From Chryseobacterium formosense (GTDB taxonomy: Bacteria; Bacteroidota; Bacteroidia; Flavobacteriales; Weeksellaceae), in assembly GCF_900116415.1 (NCBI RefSeq), contig NZ_FPAP01000001.1, positions 868,001 to 932,000 of the forward strand: a DNA stretch of 64,000 bases. Direction: 5' to 3'. The position numbers and the translations under genes were made by a program. The notes under the pieces were generated by a model. The model was given only the letters and a program-made list of their open reading frames with translations. It did no database searches and was not told the DNA's origin. Positions 32,239 through 40,322 of the stretch are shown here, one piece after another (positions within the stretch are counted from its first letter, which is position 1; each line of letters opens with the position of its first letter).

Positions 32239-33465
32239 TTATTTAATAATTACTCTCCAACCCTCACCTTTTCCGAGAAGCATCAGTTCGTTATTTTTTA
32301 GAGGAACAATTTTGATAAGCCTGTTTTCAGAATACATCGATCCGTATTTCAGAAATCTGTCATCCAGGAGTTTTCCGTTTAAATCAAACTTCAGGTAAAC
32401 AGATTCGTTGGAGAATGTTCCGGATCGGTACATTTCGCCAATGATATGCAGTTCATCATTCACGATGGCAGCGTCATAAAGATGTTCAGAAAATTTACCT
32501 TTGTCGGGACTGGGAATATAATTAAATTCTTTCACCTTGTCGAAATTCATGTTGAGAACTTTCACCAGCGTATTTCTTCTGCCGGTTTTATTTGAAATCG
32601 GTTCGCCTGTATCTTTTACGCCTACTACATAAATGAGATCTTTATTGATGAGAAGTTTTCTGCTCATGAAATCTGCTTCGGAAATTTTCTTTTGCTTTGT
32701 CACTTTTCTTGTTGCGAGATCATATTCCAGGATGTAGGTTTTGTATTTGTTGGAAGTGTCCTGCGCATTTCTTTCGTCTACTCCGTTGGTGATGAGATAA
32801 AATTTGTTGTTTACCAAAGAAGCGGAATAATCAAACCTGCCAAAAAAATCAAACGGTGGTTCTATAAAACTTATGATGTGATTATCAGTTTTCTGTAAAT
32901 CATTAGAGATAAAGGTCAGATTAATCTCAAAATCGCGTGAAAAAGCAGATTCGGAGACCACAAAAAATCCGTCCGGAACATTAAAAACAACAGGATCGTG
33001 AGTTGCAGCTGCGGAAACCGATTCGTAAACCTTATCCTGCAACACATCGAGATTGTCATTCACCTCACGAAGCCACAGATAAGAACGTTTGTCGATCTTC
33101 TTAGAACCCAACTGTACCAATCTGTTGTTATTGATGCTGTAAACGGTTTTCATTACTGATTCTTTGTCGAAATCTTTATTATCTCCGAGAACAGTTTTCC
33201 TGATCAGCTTTCCGTTTTTATCAATTTTAATGATGGCTGAATTGTATTCTGCATTACCTTCCTGTACGAAGTTCTGTCCGGAAATAATGTATCCATCCTT
33301 TACTTCAACCCCGGCTTTTGCAAAATTATTTTCCGGGGTCATATAATGGGTGTTCAGCTTAAAATCTTTGTTGATGGAAACCGGAGCATTCTGTGCAAAG
33401 TTTAATACAGCCATCGACAAGCCTGCAATAAGCTGAGTTTTAAAAAATAGAGTTTTTATAATCAT
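32239..33465 (-). CDS. Exported beta-propeller-like protein of unknown function, about 408 aa
   Basis: The leader MIIKTLFFKTQLIAGLSMAVLNFAQ gives a signal peptide if the ATG at 33465 is used; an ATG 11 codons upstream would place charged residues before it. The mature part has repeated strand patterns such as DGYIISGQNFVQEG, NNRLVQLGSKKID and DELHIIGEMYRSG, suggesting a five- to seven-bladed propeller like those in exported Kelch-like proteins. I do not recognise a named family. It precedes the LRR gene on one transcript. Confidence 0.65.
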   Translation of the reverse strand: MIIKTLFFKTQLIAGLSMAVLNFAQNAPVSINKDFKLNTHYMTPENNFAKAGVEVKDGYIISGQNFVQEGNAEYNSAIIKIDKNGKLIRKTVLGDNKDFDKESVMKTVYSINNNRLVQLGSKKIDKRSYLWLREVNDNLDVLQDKVYESVSAAATHDPVVFNVPDGFFVVSESAFSRDFEINLTFISNDLQKTDNHIISFIEPPFDFFGRFDYSASLVNNKFYLITNGVDERNAQDTSNKYKTYILEYDLATRKVTKQKKISEADFMSRKLLINKDLIYVVGVKDTGEPISNKTGRRNTLVKVLNMNFDKVKEFNYIPSPDKGKFSEHLYDAAIVNDELHIIGEMYRSGTFSNESVYLKFDLNGKLLDDRFLKYGSMYSENRLIKIVPLKNNELMLLGKGEGWRVIIK

Positions 33466-33498
33466 CAATGAATGGTAATTAGTTTTGAATGACGACAA

Positions 33499-33925
33499 AA
33501 TTGTAAAAATTATTTAATGTGTGCAAATGATGATGTGTTGCTCAACCACCCCGTCTTAATTTTCTTTGAAAATTAATCCACCCCTCCAATGGAGGGGAAT
33601 TTTGAATGTGAATATATTGATTTGTCTCCAATATATTGCGGGAGACTTCTGCCAATTATGTTTTGTTTCAAATAGTTTGCGGAAAACAAAGTAAAAGTTG
33701 TTTGGTTATCAACGGTTTGTTTGAAACAGGAGGAATTGTGTGGTTTAGAACATTTTGAATGTTTGAATTTTCCGTAGAAATACGGAGGGATTTGAATTTT
33801 TGATTATTTATTTTTGAGATTATGGGAAACCGTAATGATGGAAAATAAAGTTTAAATAAATTTAGACTTTATAATAATTCTTCTATGTTTAATTTAATAA
33901 CAACTAATTTAAAATTTATAACATT
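33499..33925. other. Non-coding gap with dispersed repeat
   Basis: No supported gene. It carries the repeat at 33541-33604, a small hairpin TTCCGTA-GAAA-TACGGAG near 33771, and a GTTTCAAA/TTTGAAAC pair (33663 and 33720) flanking about 55 bases. These look like decayed intergenic repeats upstream of the orphan gene at 33926. Confidence 0.45.
33541..33604. repeat. Dispersed intergenic repeat (CCACCCC...CCCCTCCAATGGAGGGG)
   Basis: Contains AATTTTC-TT-TGAAAATT-type pairing and the perfect hairpin CCCCTCCA/TGGAGGGG. It has no T run; it resembles repeat units recurring between genes of related genomes. Only one copy is seen here. Confidence 0.5.
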
Positions 33926-34453
33926 ATGAACTTCACATTTGAAAATTTAGATGAGGAAACCAGAGCTTTAATGATTTCAGAAATTAATTATGATATAGAC
34001 AACCAAAAATTGTATTTAAGTAAGAGATTTAATGATAATGGAAATAAACTTTATACCAAACTTTTATTAGATGCAGCGGAATTCGGCAATGAAAATACAT
34101 TAGCCATTTCACTTAAAGATAACAATTGTTTTGCTGATAAGGAAGTTAGAAATGGGAAAAATGGAATAATATCTGCTAAAATACCTGATACAGCAAATAT
34201 AACATTAGCAGATAGTGAATTTAATAGGTTTTATATTCGTGCACTTGCTCAAAGGGCAATAGCTTCTGGACAAAAATTAATTGTTTATAGAGCTCGACAT
34301 TCGGATAAGCCAAGACTTGATTCTGAGGATAAAATAGGTTCAGAAATATTACCAGAAGATTTACTAAAAGATTTGAGAGAAAATATTGGAATTGATACCA
34401 TATTAGGTTTACCGGCAGGACCTAATAGTGGTTTATCTGTGAGATTAAATTAA
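33926..34453 (+). CDS. Orphan cytosolic protein of unknown function, 175 aa
   Basis: No signal peptide or membrane helix; acidic. The second half holds a compact, conserved-looking block: FNRFYIRALAQRAIASGQ, KLIVYRARHSDKPR, then an acidic linker and LRENIGIDTILGLP ending AGPNSGLSVRLN. The invariant-looking Tyr/Arg/Arg and the Gly-Pro-Asn-Ser-Gly tail suggest a small defined domain rather than random sequence, but I cannot name it. AT-rich codon use differs from its neighbours and it is flanked by repeats and a terminator, which fits acquisition as a single-gene cargo. Real gene likely, function open. Confidence 0.72.
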   Translation: MNFTFENLDEETRALMISEINYDIDNQKLYLSKRFNDNGNKLYTKLLLDAAEFGNENTLAISLKDNNCFADKEVRNGKNGIISAKIPDTANITLADSEFNRFYIRALAQRAIASGQKLIVYRARHSDKPRLDSEDKIGSEILPEDLLKDLRENIGIDTILGLPAGPNSGLSVRLN

Positions 34454-34508
34454 ATTGTTTTTTTCACTAATGATGTGAATTTTCTTGATCCTTTACTTTA
34501 TAATCAAA

Positions 34509-34533
34509 AAAAACCTGCTCAACGCAGGTTTTT
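34509..34533. terminator. Bidirectional terminator
   Basis: Arms AAAAACCTGC (34509-34518) / GCAGGTTTTT (34524-34533), loop TCAAC, between convergent genes. Confidence 0.88.
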
Positions 34534-34552
34534 CCATATGAAATCAAAAATA

Positions 34553-35983
34553 TTAATGTCCCGATTTCGCATCCGCATCCTGTTTCACATGCCCCAAATA
34601 TTTGGTACAATATGCCCCAAAAATTAAGATCGCTGCATAGCAGAACACAGGGATAATAAACGATTTCTGTACGCCAAAAATATCCGCCAGATAACCCTGG
34701 AAAATAGGAACAATCGCACCTCCCAAAATCGCCATTACGACTAATGACGAACCCTGACTGGTGTATTTTCCTAATCCTGAAATGGCCAACGTATAAATAT
34801 TAGAGAACATAATCGAGTTGAAAATTCCGATTCCTAAAATGCTGTACATCGCCAGTTCACCCTGATTCATCATCGCAGAAATCAGTAATAATACATTGAT
34901 GAAAGCAAAGATCGATAACGTTCTTGCCGGAGCAGATTTCCCGACAAAGAATGCCACGAAATTCAAAACAATAAATACAAGGAAGAAAGAAATCTGTGAG
35001 AAAGTCAAATCAACAATACTGAAAATCACCAAGAAAACTGCGGCTGCAGCTCCCAACATATAGATTGCTTTTTTGGTCTGACTGATGGATTGATTCAGAG
35101 AAATCGCTCCTAAAAATCTTCCGATCATCGCACCGCCCCAATAGAGGGAAAGGTAGTTTTTACTTACGGTTTCATTCAGATTCATGATCTGTGGTTGCTC
35201 AAGAAAGCTGATGATAAAACTTCCTACTGCTACTTCCCCACCTACATAACAGAACATCGCAAATACTCCAAATAAAAGATGCGGATACTGAAGTGCACCC
35301 AAACCTTTTACTGCTTCCTCTTCCTCACTCTGGAAAGAAGGAAGTTTTACCTGAGAAATTAATAAAGCTACCAAAAGTAAAATTGCTGCAAAGATGAGGT
35401 ACGGAATTCTCGTCGCTACTGCGGAGAACGAACCATCATCAGCGGAGAAAAATTCAAAGATTAAATGTCCGCCCAAAACCGGAGCAATGGTTGTTCCGAA
35501 TGCATTGAAAGCCTGCGTCATGTTTAATCGGCTTGATGCAGATTCCGGTGATCCTAAAAGAGAAACATACGCATTTGCAGTAATTTGCAGAACGGTAAAT
35601 CCTAATCCAAGAACGAATAAAGCGCCTAAGAACAATCCGTAAGAAGAAGAGGTTGCTGCCGGATAAAACAGAATGCATCCGAAAGCTGCAAGAAAAATTC
35701 CAAAAAGAATTCCCTTCTTATACCCTACTTTGTTGATTGGATCTTCACCGATCATCGAAATCAGGAAGTAAATGAGTGAGCCGATAAAATAAGCTCCGAA
35801 GAAACAGAACTGCACCAGCATCGATTCGAAGAAGGTAAGGTTGAAAAGTTGTTTCAGGTAGGGAATCAGGATGTCATTCATACAGGTGATGAATCCCCAC
35901 ATAAAAAATAAAAGCGTAATGGTAATCAGCGGAACTGTATAATTCCTGCTTTTTGTCTTTACTTCATTGATCATAACATTCAT
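34553..35983 (-). CDS. Sugar:proton symporter of the FucP family (MFS), 476 aa
   Basis: Twelve transmembrane helices with the FucP-branch signatures LLFFMWGFITCMNDILIPYLKQLF at the N-terminus, the LGLGFTVLQITANAYVSLLG half and GGAIVPIFQGYLADIFG near the end. These permeases import L-fucose, glucose, galactose or related monosaccharides with protons. 476 residues is somewhat longer than E. coli FucP (438). It is the last gene of the carbohydrate locus and the likely inner-membrane importer of the sugar freed by the GH3 enzymes. Substrate not certain. Confidence 0.9.
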   Translation of the reverse strand: MNVMINEVKTKSRNYTVPLITITLLFFMWGFITCMNDILIPYLKQLFNLTFFESMLVQFCFFGAYFIGSLIYFLISMIGEDPINKVGYKKGILFGIFLAAFGCILFYPAATSSSYGLFLGALFVLGLGFTVLQITANAYVSLLGSPESASSRLNMTQAFNAFGTTIAPVLGGHLIFEFFSADDGSFSAVATRIPYLIFAAILLLVALLISQVKLPSFQSEEEEAVKGLGALQYPHLLFGVFAMFCYVGGEVAVGSFIISFLEQPQIMNLNETVSKNYLSLYWGGAMIGRFLGAISLNQSISQTKKAIYMLGAAAAVFLVIFSIVDLTFSQISFFLVFIVLNFVAFFVGKSAPARTLSIFAFINVLLLISAMMNQGELAMYSILGIGIFNSIMFSNIYTLAISGLGKYTSQGSSLVVMAILGGAIVPIFQGYLADIFGVQKSFIIPVFCYAAILIFGAYCTKYLGHVKQDADAKSGH

Positions 35984-36027
35984 TTAAATTAAAAAAGAGG
36001 ATAAATATAATCTCTTTTCATGATAAA

Positions 36028-36042
36028 ATCTCAATTTGAGAT
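36028..36042. promoter_or_regulatory. Perfect 15-base palindrome upstream of the permease
   Basis: ATCTCAA-T-TTGAGAT, 45 bases upstream of the permease start. Candidate regulator site by symmetry and place only. Confidence 0.35.
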
Positions 36043-36080
36043 AATAAATTTGTGGCTAAAATTGTCACTTTATTGTAAAT

Positions 36081-36189
36081 CGTCAATTCGAGTAAAATTC
36101 TTAAAGAATTTGTATCGAGAATTTTTTGTTTCATGACCCATTCTCGATACAATTTTTCCACTTCGTTTCAAAAATCACTCGAATTGACG
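36081..36189. repeat. Two-tier palindromic intergenic repeat (CGTCAATTCGAGT family)
   Basis: Outer arms CGTCAATTCGAGT (36081-36093) / ACTCGAATTGACG (36177-36189) and inner arms TGTATCGAGAA (36111-36121) / TTCTCGATACA (36141-36151) would fold into a long cruciform or hairpin. It lies between the permease and the GH3 gene; no T run follows. Confidence 0.75.
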
Positions 36190-36221
36190 TAGTGCTAAAT
36201 TGCGTATTTACATATTTTGGA

Positions 36222-38681
36222 TTAAGGTTTCAAATCCTCAAACTTCTCATCAGCAGGCAAAATATGCTGAACTTTCTCCACCACCAATTCTTTAGGAACA
36301 GAGAATTCTGCCGTTTGTTTGATGTCTAAAGAAGATGCTCCAACAGAAATTTTATAATTTCCTGCTTCTGCAATCCACGCTGATTTTGCAGTTTCAAATG
36401 ATGCTAAATCTTTCGGATTAAGCGTTAAAGTTATAGTTTGAGATTCTCCCGGTTTCAATTCTTTGGTTTTTGCATAAGCTTTCAATTCAGATTTTGGTTT
36501 GTCGATATTTTTTCCCGGAGCTGATAGATACAATTCTACCACTTCTTTTCCGGCAACTTTTCCGGTATTTTTTACATCAACTGTAACTTCTAACTTATTA
36601 TTAAAAGTTTTAGAATTCAATTTTAAATTACTGTAATCAAAATCGGTGTAAGATTTCCCATAACCAAATTCGTAAGAAGGTTTTACATTAAATGTATTAA
36701 AATAACGATATCCAACATACACACCTTCTTGATAAGTCACATCTTTCGGATTATCCGCAGGAATTCCAGGGAAATTCTTTGCTGAAGCGTGGTCTGTATA
36801 ATTCACAGGGAAAGTCATAGTCAGTTTTCCTGAAGGATTTACTTTTCCTGAGATTACATCTGCAACAGAATGTCCGCCTTCCTGACCAGGTTGCCAAGCT
36901 AATAAAATGGCATCCACTTTGTCTTTCCAGGAAGCCGTTTCAATTACACCTCCGATATTCAGGATTACAACTACTTTTTTCCCTTTTGCGTGGAAAGCTT
37001 TAGATATTTTATCCAGCATTTCGATTTCTTCTGTTGCCAGATTGAAATCATTATCCACAACTCTGTCTCCACCTTCCCCGGAATTTCTTCCTAAAGTAAC
37101 GAAAGCAATTTCTGAAGTTTCTGCTTTTTTAGCAATGAATAGATCATCCATTTTCATTTCAGGAAGTCTTTCAGGCAATGCTAAAATTCCTCTTGCTTTT
37201 CTTCTTTCTTTTTCGGCTGCGACTTCTTTTTCAGCGTGAGGTTTATATAAATCAACCAGCTCTTTGTCTAATTTGTAGCCAGCTGCATTTAAACCTTCCA
37301 ATAAAGAAACCGTGTGTTTGTTGTTCACGCTTCCGCTTCCTGTTCCGCCTGTAATCCAGGCGTAAGATGTTACTCCGAATAAAGAAACTTCTTTCTGTTT
37401 ATCGGCAAAAGGCAAAGCATTTTTATCATTTTTAAGTAACACCATTCCTTCTGTTGCAGCGCTTCTCGTTACTTCTGCGTGTTCAGCTAGATTTGGCTTG
37501 TCACTGTATTTGTACTGTGCGAAAGTCGGTGTTTTGAAAACATATTCCAAGATTCTTTTCACATTAAGATTTGCAACTTCCTGAGATAATTTTCCTGAAT
37601 CTAAAGCAGCCAACAATACTTTTTTCTGAGCCGGAATTCCTGGCATTAAGAGGTCGTTTCCTGCATTCATTTGTTTTACAACGTCAGAAATTCCTCCACT
37701 TCTAATCGATTCAAATCCCGGAAAACCGCCGAACCAATCGGTCATTACAATTCCTTTGAAACCCCATTCATTTCTCAAAACCTGAGTCAACAGATCTTTT
37801 GAATCTGAAGTATAAACGCCGTTCACTTTGTTGTAAGATGACATCACTGTCCAAGGCTGAGATTCTTTAACAGCGATTTCGAAATTTCTCAAATACAATT
37901 CTCTCATTGCTCTTTCAGAAACGTGTGCATTGATAGTCAAACGGTTGGTTTCTTCGTTATTCGCAGCGAAATGTTTGATCGAAGTTCCCACACCCTGAGA
38001 CTGAATTCCATTAACGATGGCTACTGCAGTTTTCCCTGAAATTAATGGGTCTTCCGAATAATATTCGAAGTTTCTTCCGTTCAATGGATTTCTCTGAATG
38101 TTCAAGGCCGGTGCTAGAAGTACATCGACGCCATATTCTTTCACTTCATTTCCCATTGCTTTTCCAACCTGCTCCAACAAAGTTTTGTTCCAGGTTGAAG
38201 CCAAAGCTGTCCCAACAGGAAAAGCCGTTGCATAATAGGATTTTGAATCATTATCTCTTGTCGGCTGAATTCTCAAACCTGCAGGTCCGTCTGCAACAAT
38301 CGTTGCAGGAATCCCGAATCGGTCGAAAGAATCTGTTCCTCCCGCAGCTCCGGGAACCAAACCTTGTTTTGAATCTCCGACAGGACCTGTCAGCACTTCA
38401 ATTCCAGGCATTCCGGTTCCAATGAGAAGATTTACTTTTTCTTCGTTGGTCATTTGCTTGATAATGGCATCGATTCTTTTATCAACCGAAAGTCTTGTGT
38501 CTTCCCAAACATCTAATTTTCCATTTTTGTTGGAATCTTTAAACGTTTTTCCGTCAACCGTTACCGTTGCATTTTTAGTCTGAGCATTCGCAAACGGCGA
38601 TGCAGCCAATAAAGCCAGAAATAATCCTGAATATTTTGCTTTTTGAGAAAGTCCTATCAGCGTTGATATATTCTTCTGCAT
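36222..38681 (-). CDS. Exported glycoside hydrolase family 3 (beta-glucosidase type), 819 aa
   Basis: Signal peptide about 1-33 (ending FANA), then a calcium-loop-like DSNKNGKLD at 49-57, the GH3 N-terminal barrel with KHFAANNEETNR (236-247) and nucleophile Asp315 in VMTDWFGG, the GH3 C-terminal domain (about 400-640, with VVILNIGGVIETASW), and a C-terminal FnIII-like domain (about 700-800). It hydrolyses terminal beta-linked sugars in the periplasm. It is one of two GH3 enzymes of different subtype in this locus, each with a different catalytic neighbourhood. Confidence 0.94.
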   Translation of the reverse strand: MQKNISTLIGLSQKAKYSGLFLALLAASPFANAQTKNATVTVDGKTFKDSNKNGKLDVWEDTRLSVDKRIDAIIKQMTNEEKVNLLIGTGMPGIEVLTGPVGDSKQGLVPGAAGGTDSFDRFGIPATIVADGPAGLRIQPTRDNDSKSYYATAFPVGTALASTWNKTLLEQVGKAMGNEVKEYGVDVLLAPALNIQRNPLNGRNFEYYSEDPLISGKTAVAIVNGIQSQGVGTSIKHFAANNEETNRLTINAHVSERAMRELYLRNFEIAVKESQPWTVMSSYNKVNGVYTSDSKDLLTQVLRNEWGFKGIVMTDWFGGFPGFESIRSGGISDVVKQMNAGNDLLMPGIPAQKKVLLAALDSGKLSQEVANLNVKRILEYVFKTPTFAQYKYSDKPNLAEHAEVTRSAATEGMVLLKNDKNALPFADKQKEVSLFGVTSYAWITGGTGSGSVNNKHTVSLLEGLNAAGYKLDKELVDLYKPHAEKEVAAEKERRKARGILALPERLPEMKMDDLFIAKKAETSEIAFVTLGRNSGEGGDRVVDNDFNLATEEIEMLDKISKAFHAKGKKVVVILNIGGVIETASWKDKVDAILLAWQPGQEGGHSVADVISGKVNPSGKLTMTFPVNYTDHASAKNFPGIPADNPKDVTYQEGVYVGYRYFNTFNVKPSYEFGYGKSYTDFDYSNLKLNSKTFNNKLEVTVDVKNTGKVAGKEVVELYLSAPGKNIDKPKSELKAYAKTKELKPGESQTITLTLNPKDLASFETAKSAWIAEAGNYKISVGASSLDIKQTAEFSVPKELVVEKVQHILPADEKFEDLKP

Positions 38682-39014
38682 ATGTAATTATTTTATATTA
38701 TTTAATTTGAATGAATTTTTAAACCACAAAAGGCACAAATGCTTTTTAACATTAATTTTAAGCATTGTTGTCTGATAAAAACTAAAATATAATTAACAGG
38801 TCGCTCCTCTGGAGCTTTAATTACAAAAAACAATGACTTCCTATTATCAGTTAGCTCCTAATGGAGCTGCATTTATTCCCATCGGGACTTTCTGTTAATA
38901 GAAAAAATGTAGTGCCAAAACAAAGCTCCATAGGAGCGACCTGTTGATTTATCCTATAAACATTGAGTTCGTCAATTTTTCATGATTTTTATCGGACAAC
39001 AATTATTTTAAGGT
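38682..39014. other. Non-coding gap between esterase and GH3 genes
   Basis: It is largely the dispersed repeat at 38794-38947 plus a short AT-rich leader before the GH3 gene that includes AAACCACAAAAGGCACAAAT (about 38721-38740), a piece of another intergenic repeat. No gene is visible. Confidence 0.45.
38794..38947. repeat. Dispersed repeat, GGAGCtaaCTGTTAATAG family, copy 1
   Basis: Repeated units TTAACAGGTCGCTCCTCTGG, TCAGTTAGCTCCTAATGGAG and CAAAGCTCCATAGGAGCGAC give several overlapping hairpins, with the outer ends AACAGGTCGCTCC / GGAGCGACCTGTT pairing. A related copy is at 55143-55274. Confidence 0.72.
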
Positions 39015-39893
39015 TTATAAGAACTTGTGGAATTTCAGCCAATCCAAATACACATCCGACCATTTATCAACAGGAAGATTCTGTTTCCCCATTCCGAAAC
39101 CGTGACCACCTTTTTCGTAGATGTGAAGTTCGGTTGGCTGTCCTGCTTCAAGCCATTTGTTGTATAATAAAACTGATTTTGGAGCGAGTTTCAATTGGTC
39201 ATCACTTGCAGCACAAATGAATAAAGGTAATGGCGTTGAAGGAATCGGCGTATCTAAAATCTCCTGACTTGGTCCGCCATAGATCGAGGCTGCAAAATTC
39301 GGTGACGTTGAAGCATCTTTGCTGTGAAGAACGCTTTCTAAAATCACACTTGCTCCAGCAGAAAATCCAATAACGCCCAATTTTTCAGGATTGATATTCA
39401 GTTCCTTTGCGTGTGTTCTGATGTAAGAGATTGCCGTTTTGATGTCTTCTCCAGCCATTACTTTAATTGGAGCTGTTTTTGCGTCAAATGCTTTTCGGTC
39501 TTTGATGCCTTCCATCATTTCTTTGGCTGGGTCGTTGGATTTTGTTTCCAATAATCTGTATTTTAAAACGACTGCTGTGATTCCGTTTTCTGCCAATTTT
39601 TTAGCAACATCAATTCCTTCTCGATTGATGGATAAACTTTGAAAACCACCACCCGGAGCGACAACGATAACTGTTCCGTTGGCTTTAGCCTTATCGGCTT
39701 CGAATAATAACATTGAAGGTTGCGCTACGTTGAAAACAACTTCTGTTTTGAACAATTCATTAAATTGCTGCGCTTCTTTTTGTGTCCAGTTTTCTGTTCC
39801 CGGCGCTTTTCCTTTGTATAATGGAATTGATTTTTGAGCATTGATTATGCTTAATCCTAAAAGAAATACACTTGCTATGATTAATTTTTTCAT
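39015..39893 (-). CDS. Exported alpha/beta-hydrolase, esterase of the acetyl-xylan/BD-FAE type, 292 aa
   Basis: Signal peptide of 19 residues (ending NA). Catalytic triad: Ser178 in GFSAGA, Asp in ASDDQ (231-232) and His264 in GGHGFG. The oxyanion block is VAPGGGF (78-84). This branch removes acyl groups (acetyl, sometimes feruloyl) from plant polysaccharides or sugars in the periplasm. Its place between two GH3 genes suggests it deacylates the same substrate. Confidence 0.88.
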   Translation of the reverse strand: MKKLIIASVFLLGLSIINAQKSIPLYKGKAPGTENWTQKEAQQFNELFKTEVVFNVAQPSMLLFEADKAKANGTVIVVAPGGGFQSLSINREGIDVAKKLAENGITAVVLKYRLLETKSNDPAKEMMEGIKDRKAFDAKTAPIKVMAGEDIKTAISYIRTHAKELNINPEKLGVIGFSAGASVILESVLHSKDASTSPNFAASIYGGPSQEILDTPIPSTPLPLFICAASDDQLKLAPKSVLLYNKWLEAGQPTELHIYEKGGHGFGMGKQNLPVDKWSDVYLDWLKFHKFL

Positions 39894-39916
39894 TTTGATT
39901 TTTTTTGATTCTATTT

Positions 39917-39996
39917 TTTTAACGCAAAGAGCGCAAATATTTTTTATACAATTCGACGTTTTTAAGTTCGCAAAGGCGTTCTACTTAGCAAAGACA
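39917..39996. repeat. Dispersed repeat, TTTGCGCTCTTTGCGTTT family, reverse copy
   Basis: AACGCAAAGAGCGCAAATAT and CAAAGGCGTTCTACTTAGCA appear as the reverse complement of the 6640 and 12290 copies. Confidence 0.72.
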
Positions 39997-40017
39997 AACA
40001 ATTAGATAACAGTTAGT

Positions 40018-40086
40018 TTGTCATTCCGTAGGAATCTAGACCAAGTATTTAGAATAACATTGCTGAGATTCCTACGGAATGACAAA
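40018..40086. repeat. Dispersed palindrome, GTCATTC family, variant copy
   Basis: Arms TTGTCATTCCGTAGGAATCT and its complement AGATTCCTACGGAATGACAA pair perfectly over 20 bases, around a loop of about 29 bases. Confidence 0.82.
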
Positions 40087-40114
40087 AATGCTGTTGATTT
40101 ATCTCGATAATTTT

Positions 40115-40252
40115 AGCAGCGAATCTCACGCAGCCCGACTTGAGTGGAGCTCTTTTTGTTATTGCGATTGCTGAAAAGTTCAACTTGTTGACTCACTTTC
40201 TTCGCAATGACAAAAAAGCGGGAACGGAAGGCGGAAATAGCTGCCCAAAATA
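40115..40252. repeat. Large intergenic repeat, GGGCAGCT...GGCTGCGTGAGATTC family, copy 2, with nested insert
   Basis: In reverse orientation it matches the 18103-18202 copy at both ends (AATCTCACGCAGCCCGACTT; AAGGCGGAAATAGCTGCCCA). Its middle carries an additional segment (TGCGATTGCTGAAAAGTTCA through TCTTCGCAATGAC) that looks like another palindromic element inserted into it. Confidence 0.75.
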
Positions 40253-40322
40253 TTATTTTGAAAGAAATGAGACCGAACATAATGCCCGGTCTCAAGACAT
40301 CAAGTAACTAATTTTTGATGAA

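Larger units (their letters stand above)
39894..40322. other. Non-coding gap composed of three different dispersed repeats
   Basis: Contains, in order, a reverse copy of the TTTGCGCTCTTTGCGTTT repeat (39917-39996), a GTCATTCCGTAGGAATCT palindrome (40018-40086) and the nested GGGCAGCT family copy (40115-40252). A short run (40257-40300) precedes the GH3 stop. No gene is visible, and reading frames through it are repeat artefacts. Confidence 0.6.

Noticed and set aside
36081..36189. Terminator between permease and GH3 gene
   Set aside because: The arms are long and two-tiered but no T run follows on either side; it fits a dispersed palindrome better.
40113..40295. A 60-codon minus-strand frame ending in the repeat before the second GH3 gene
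   Set aside because: It is a reading of the repeat copy itself and shares its ending with the 18.1 kb frame because the DNA is repeated.
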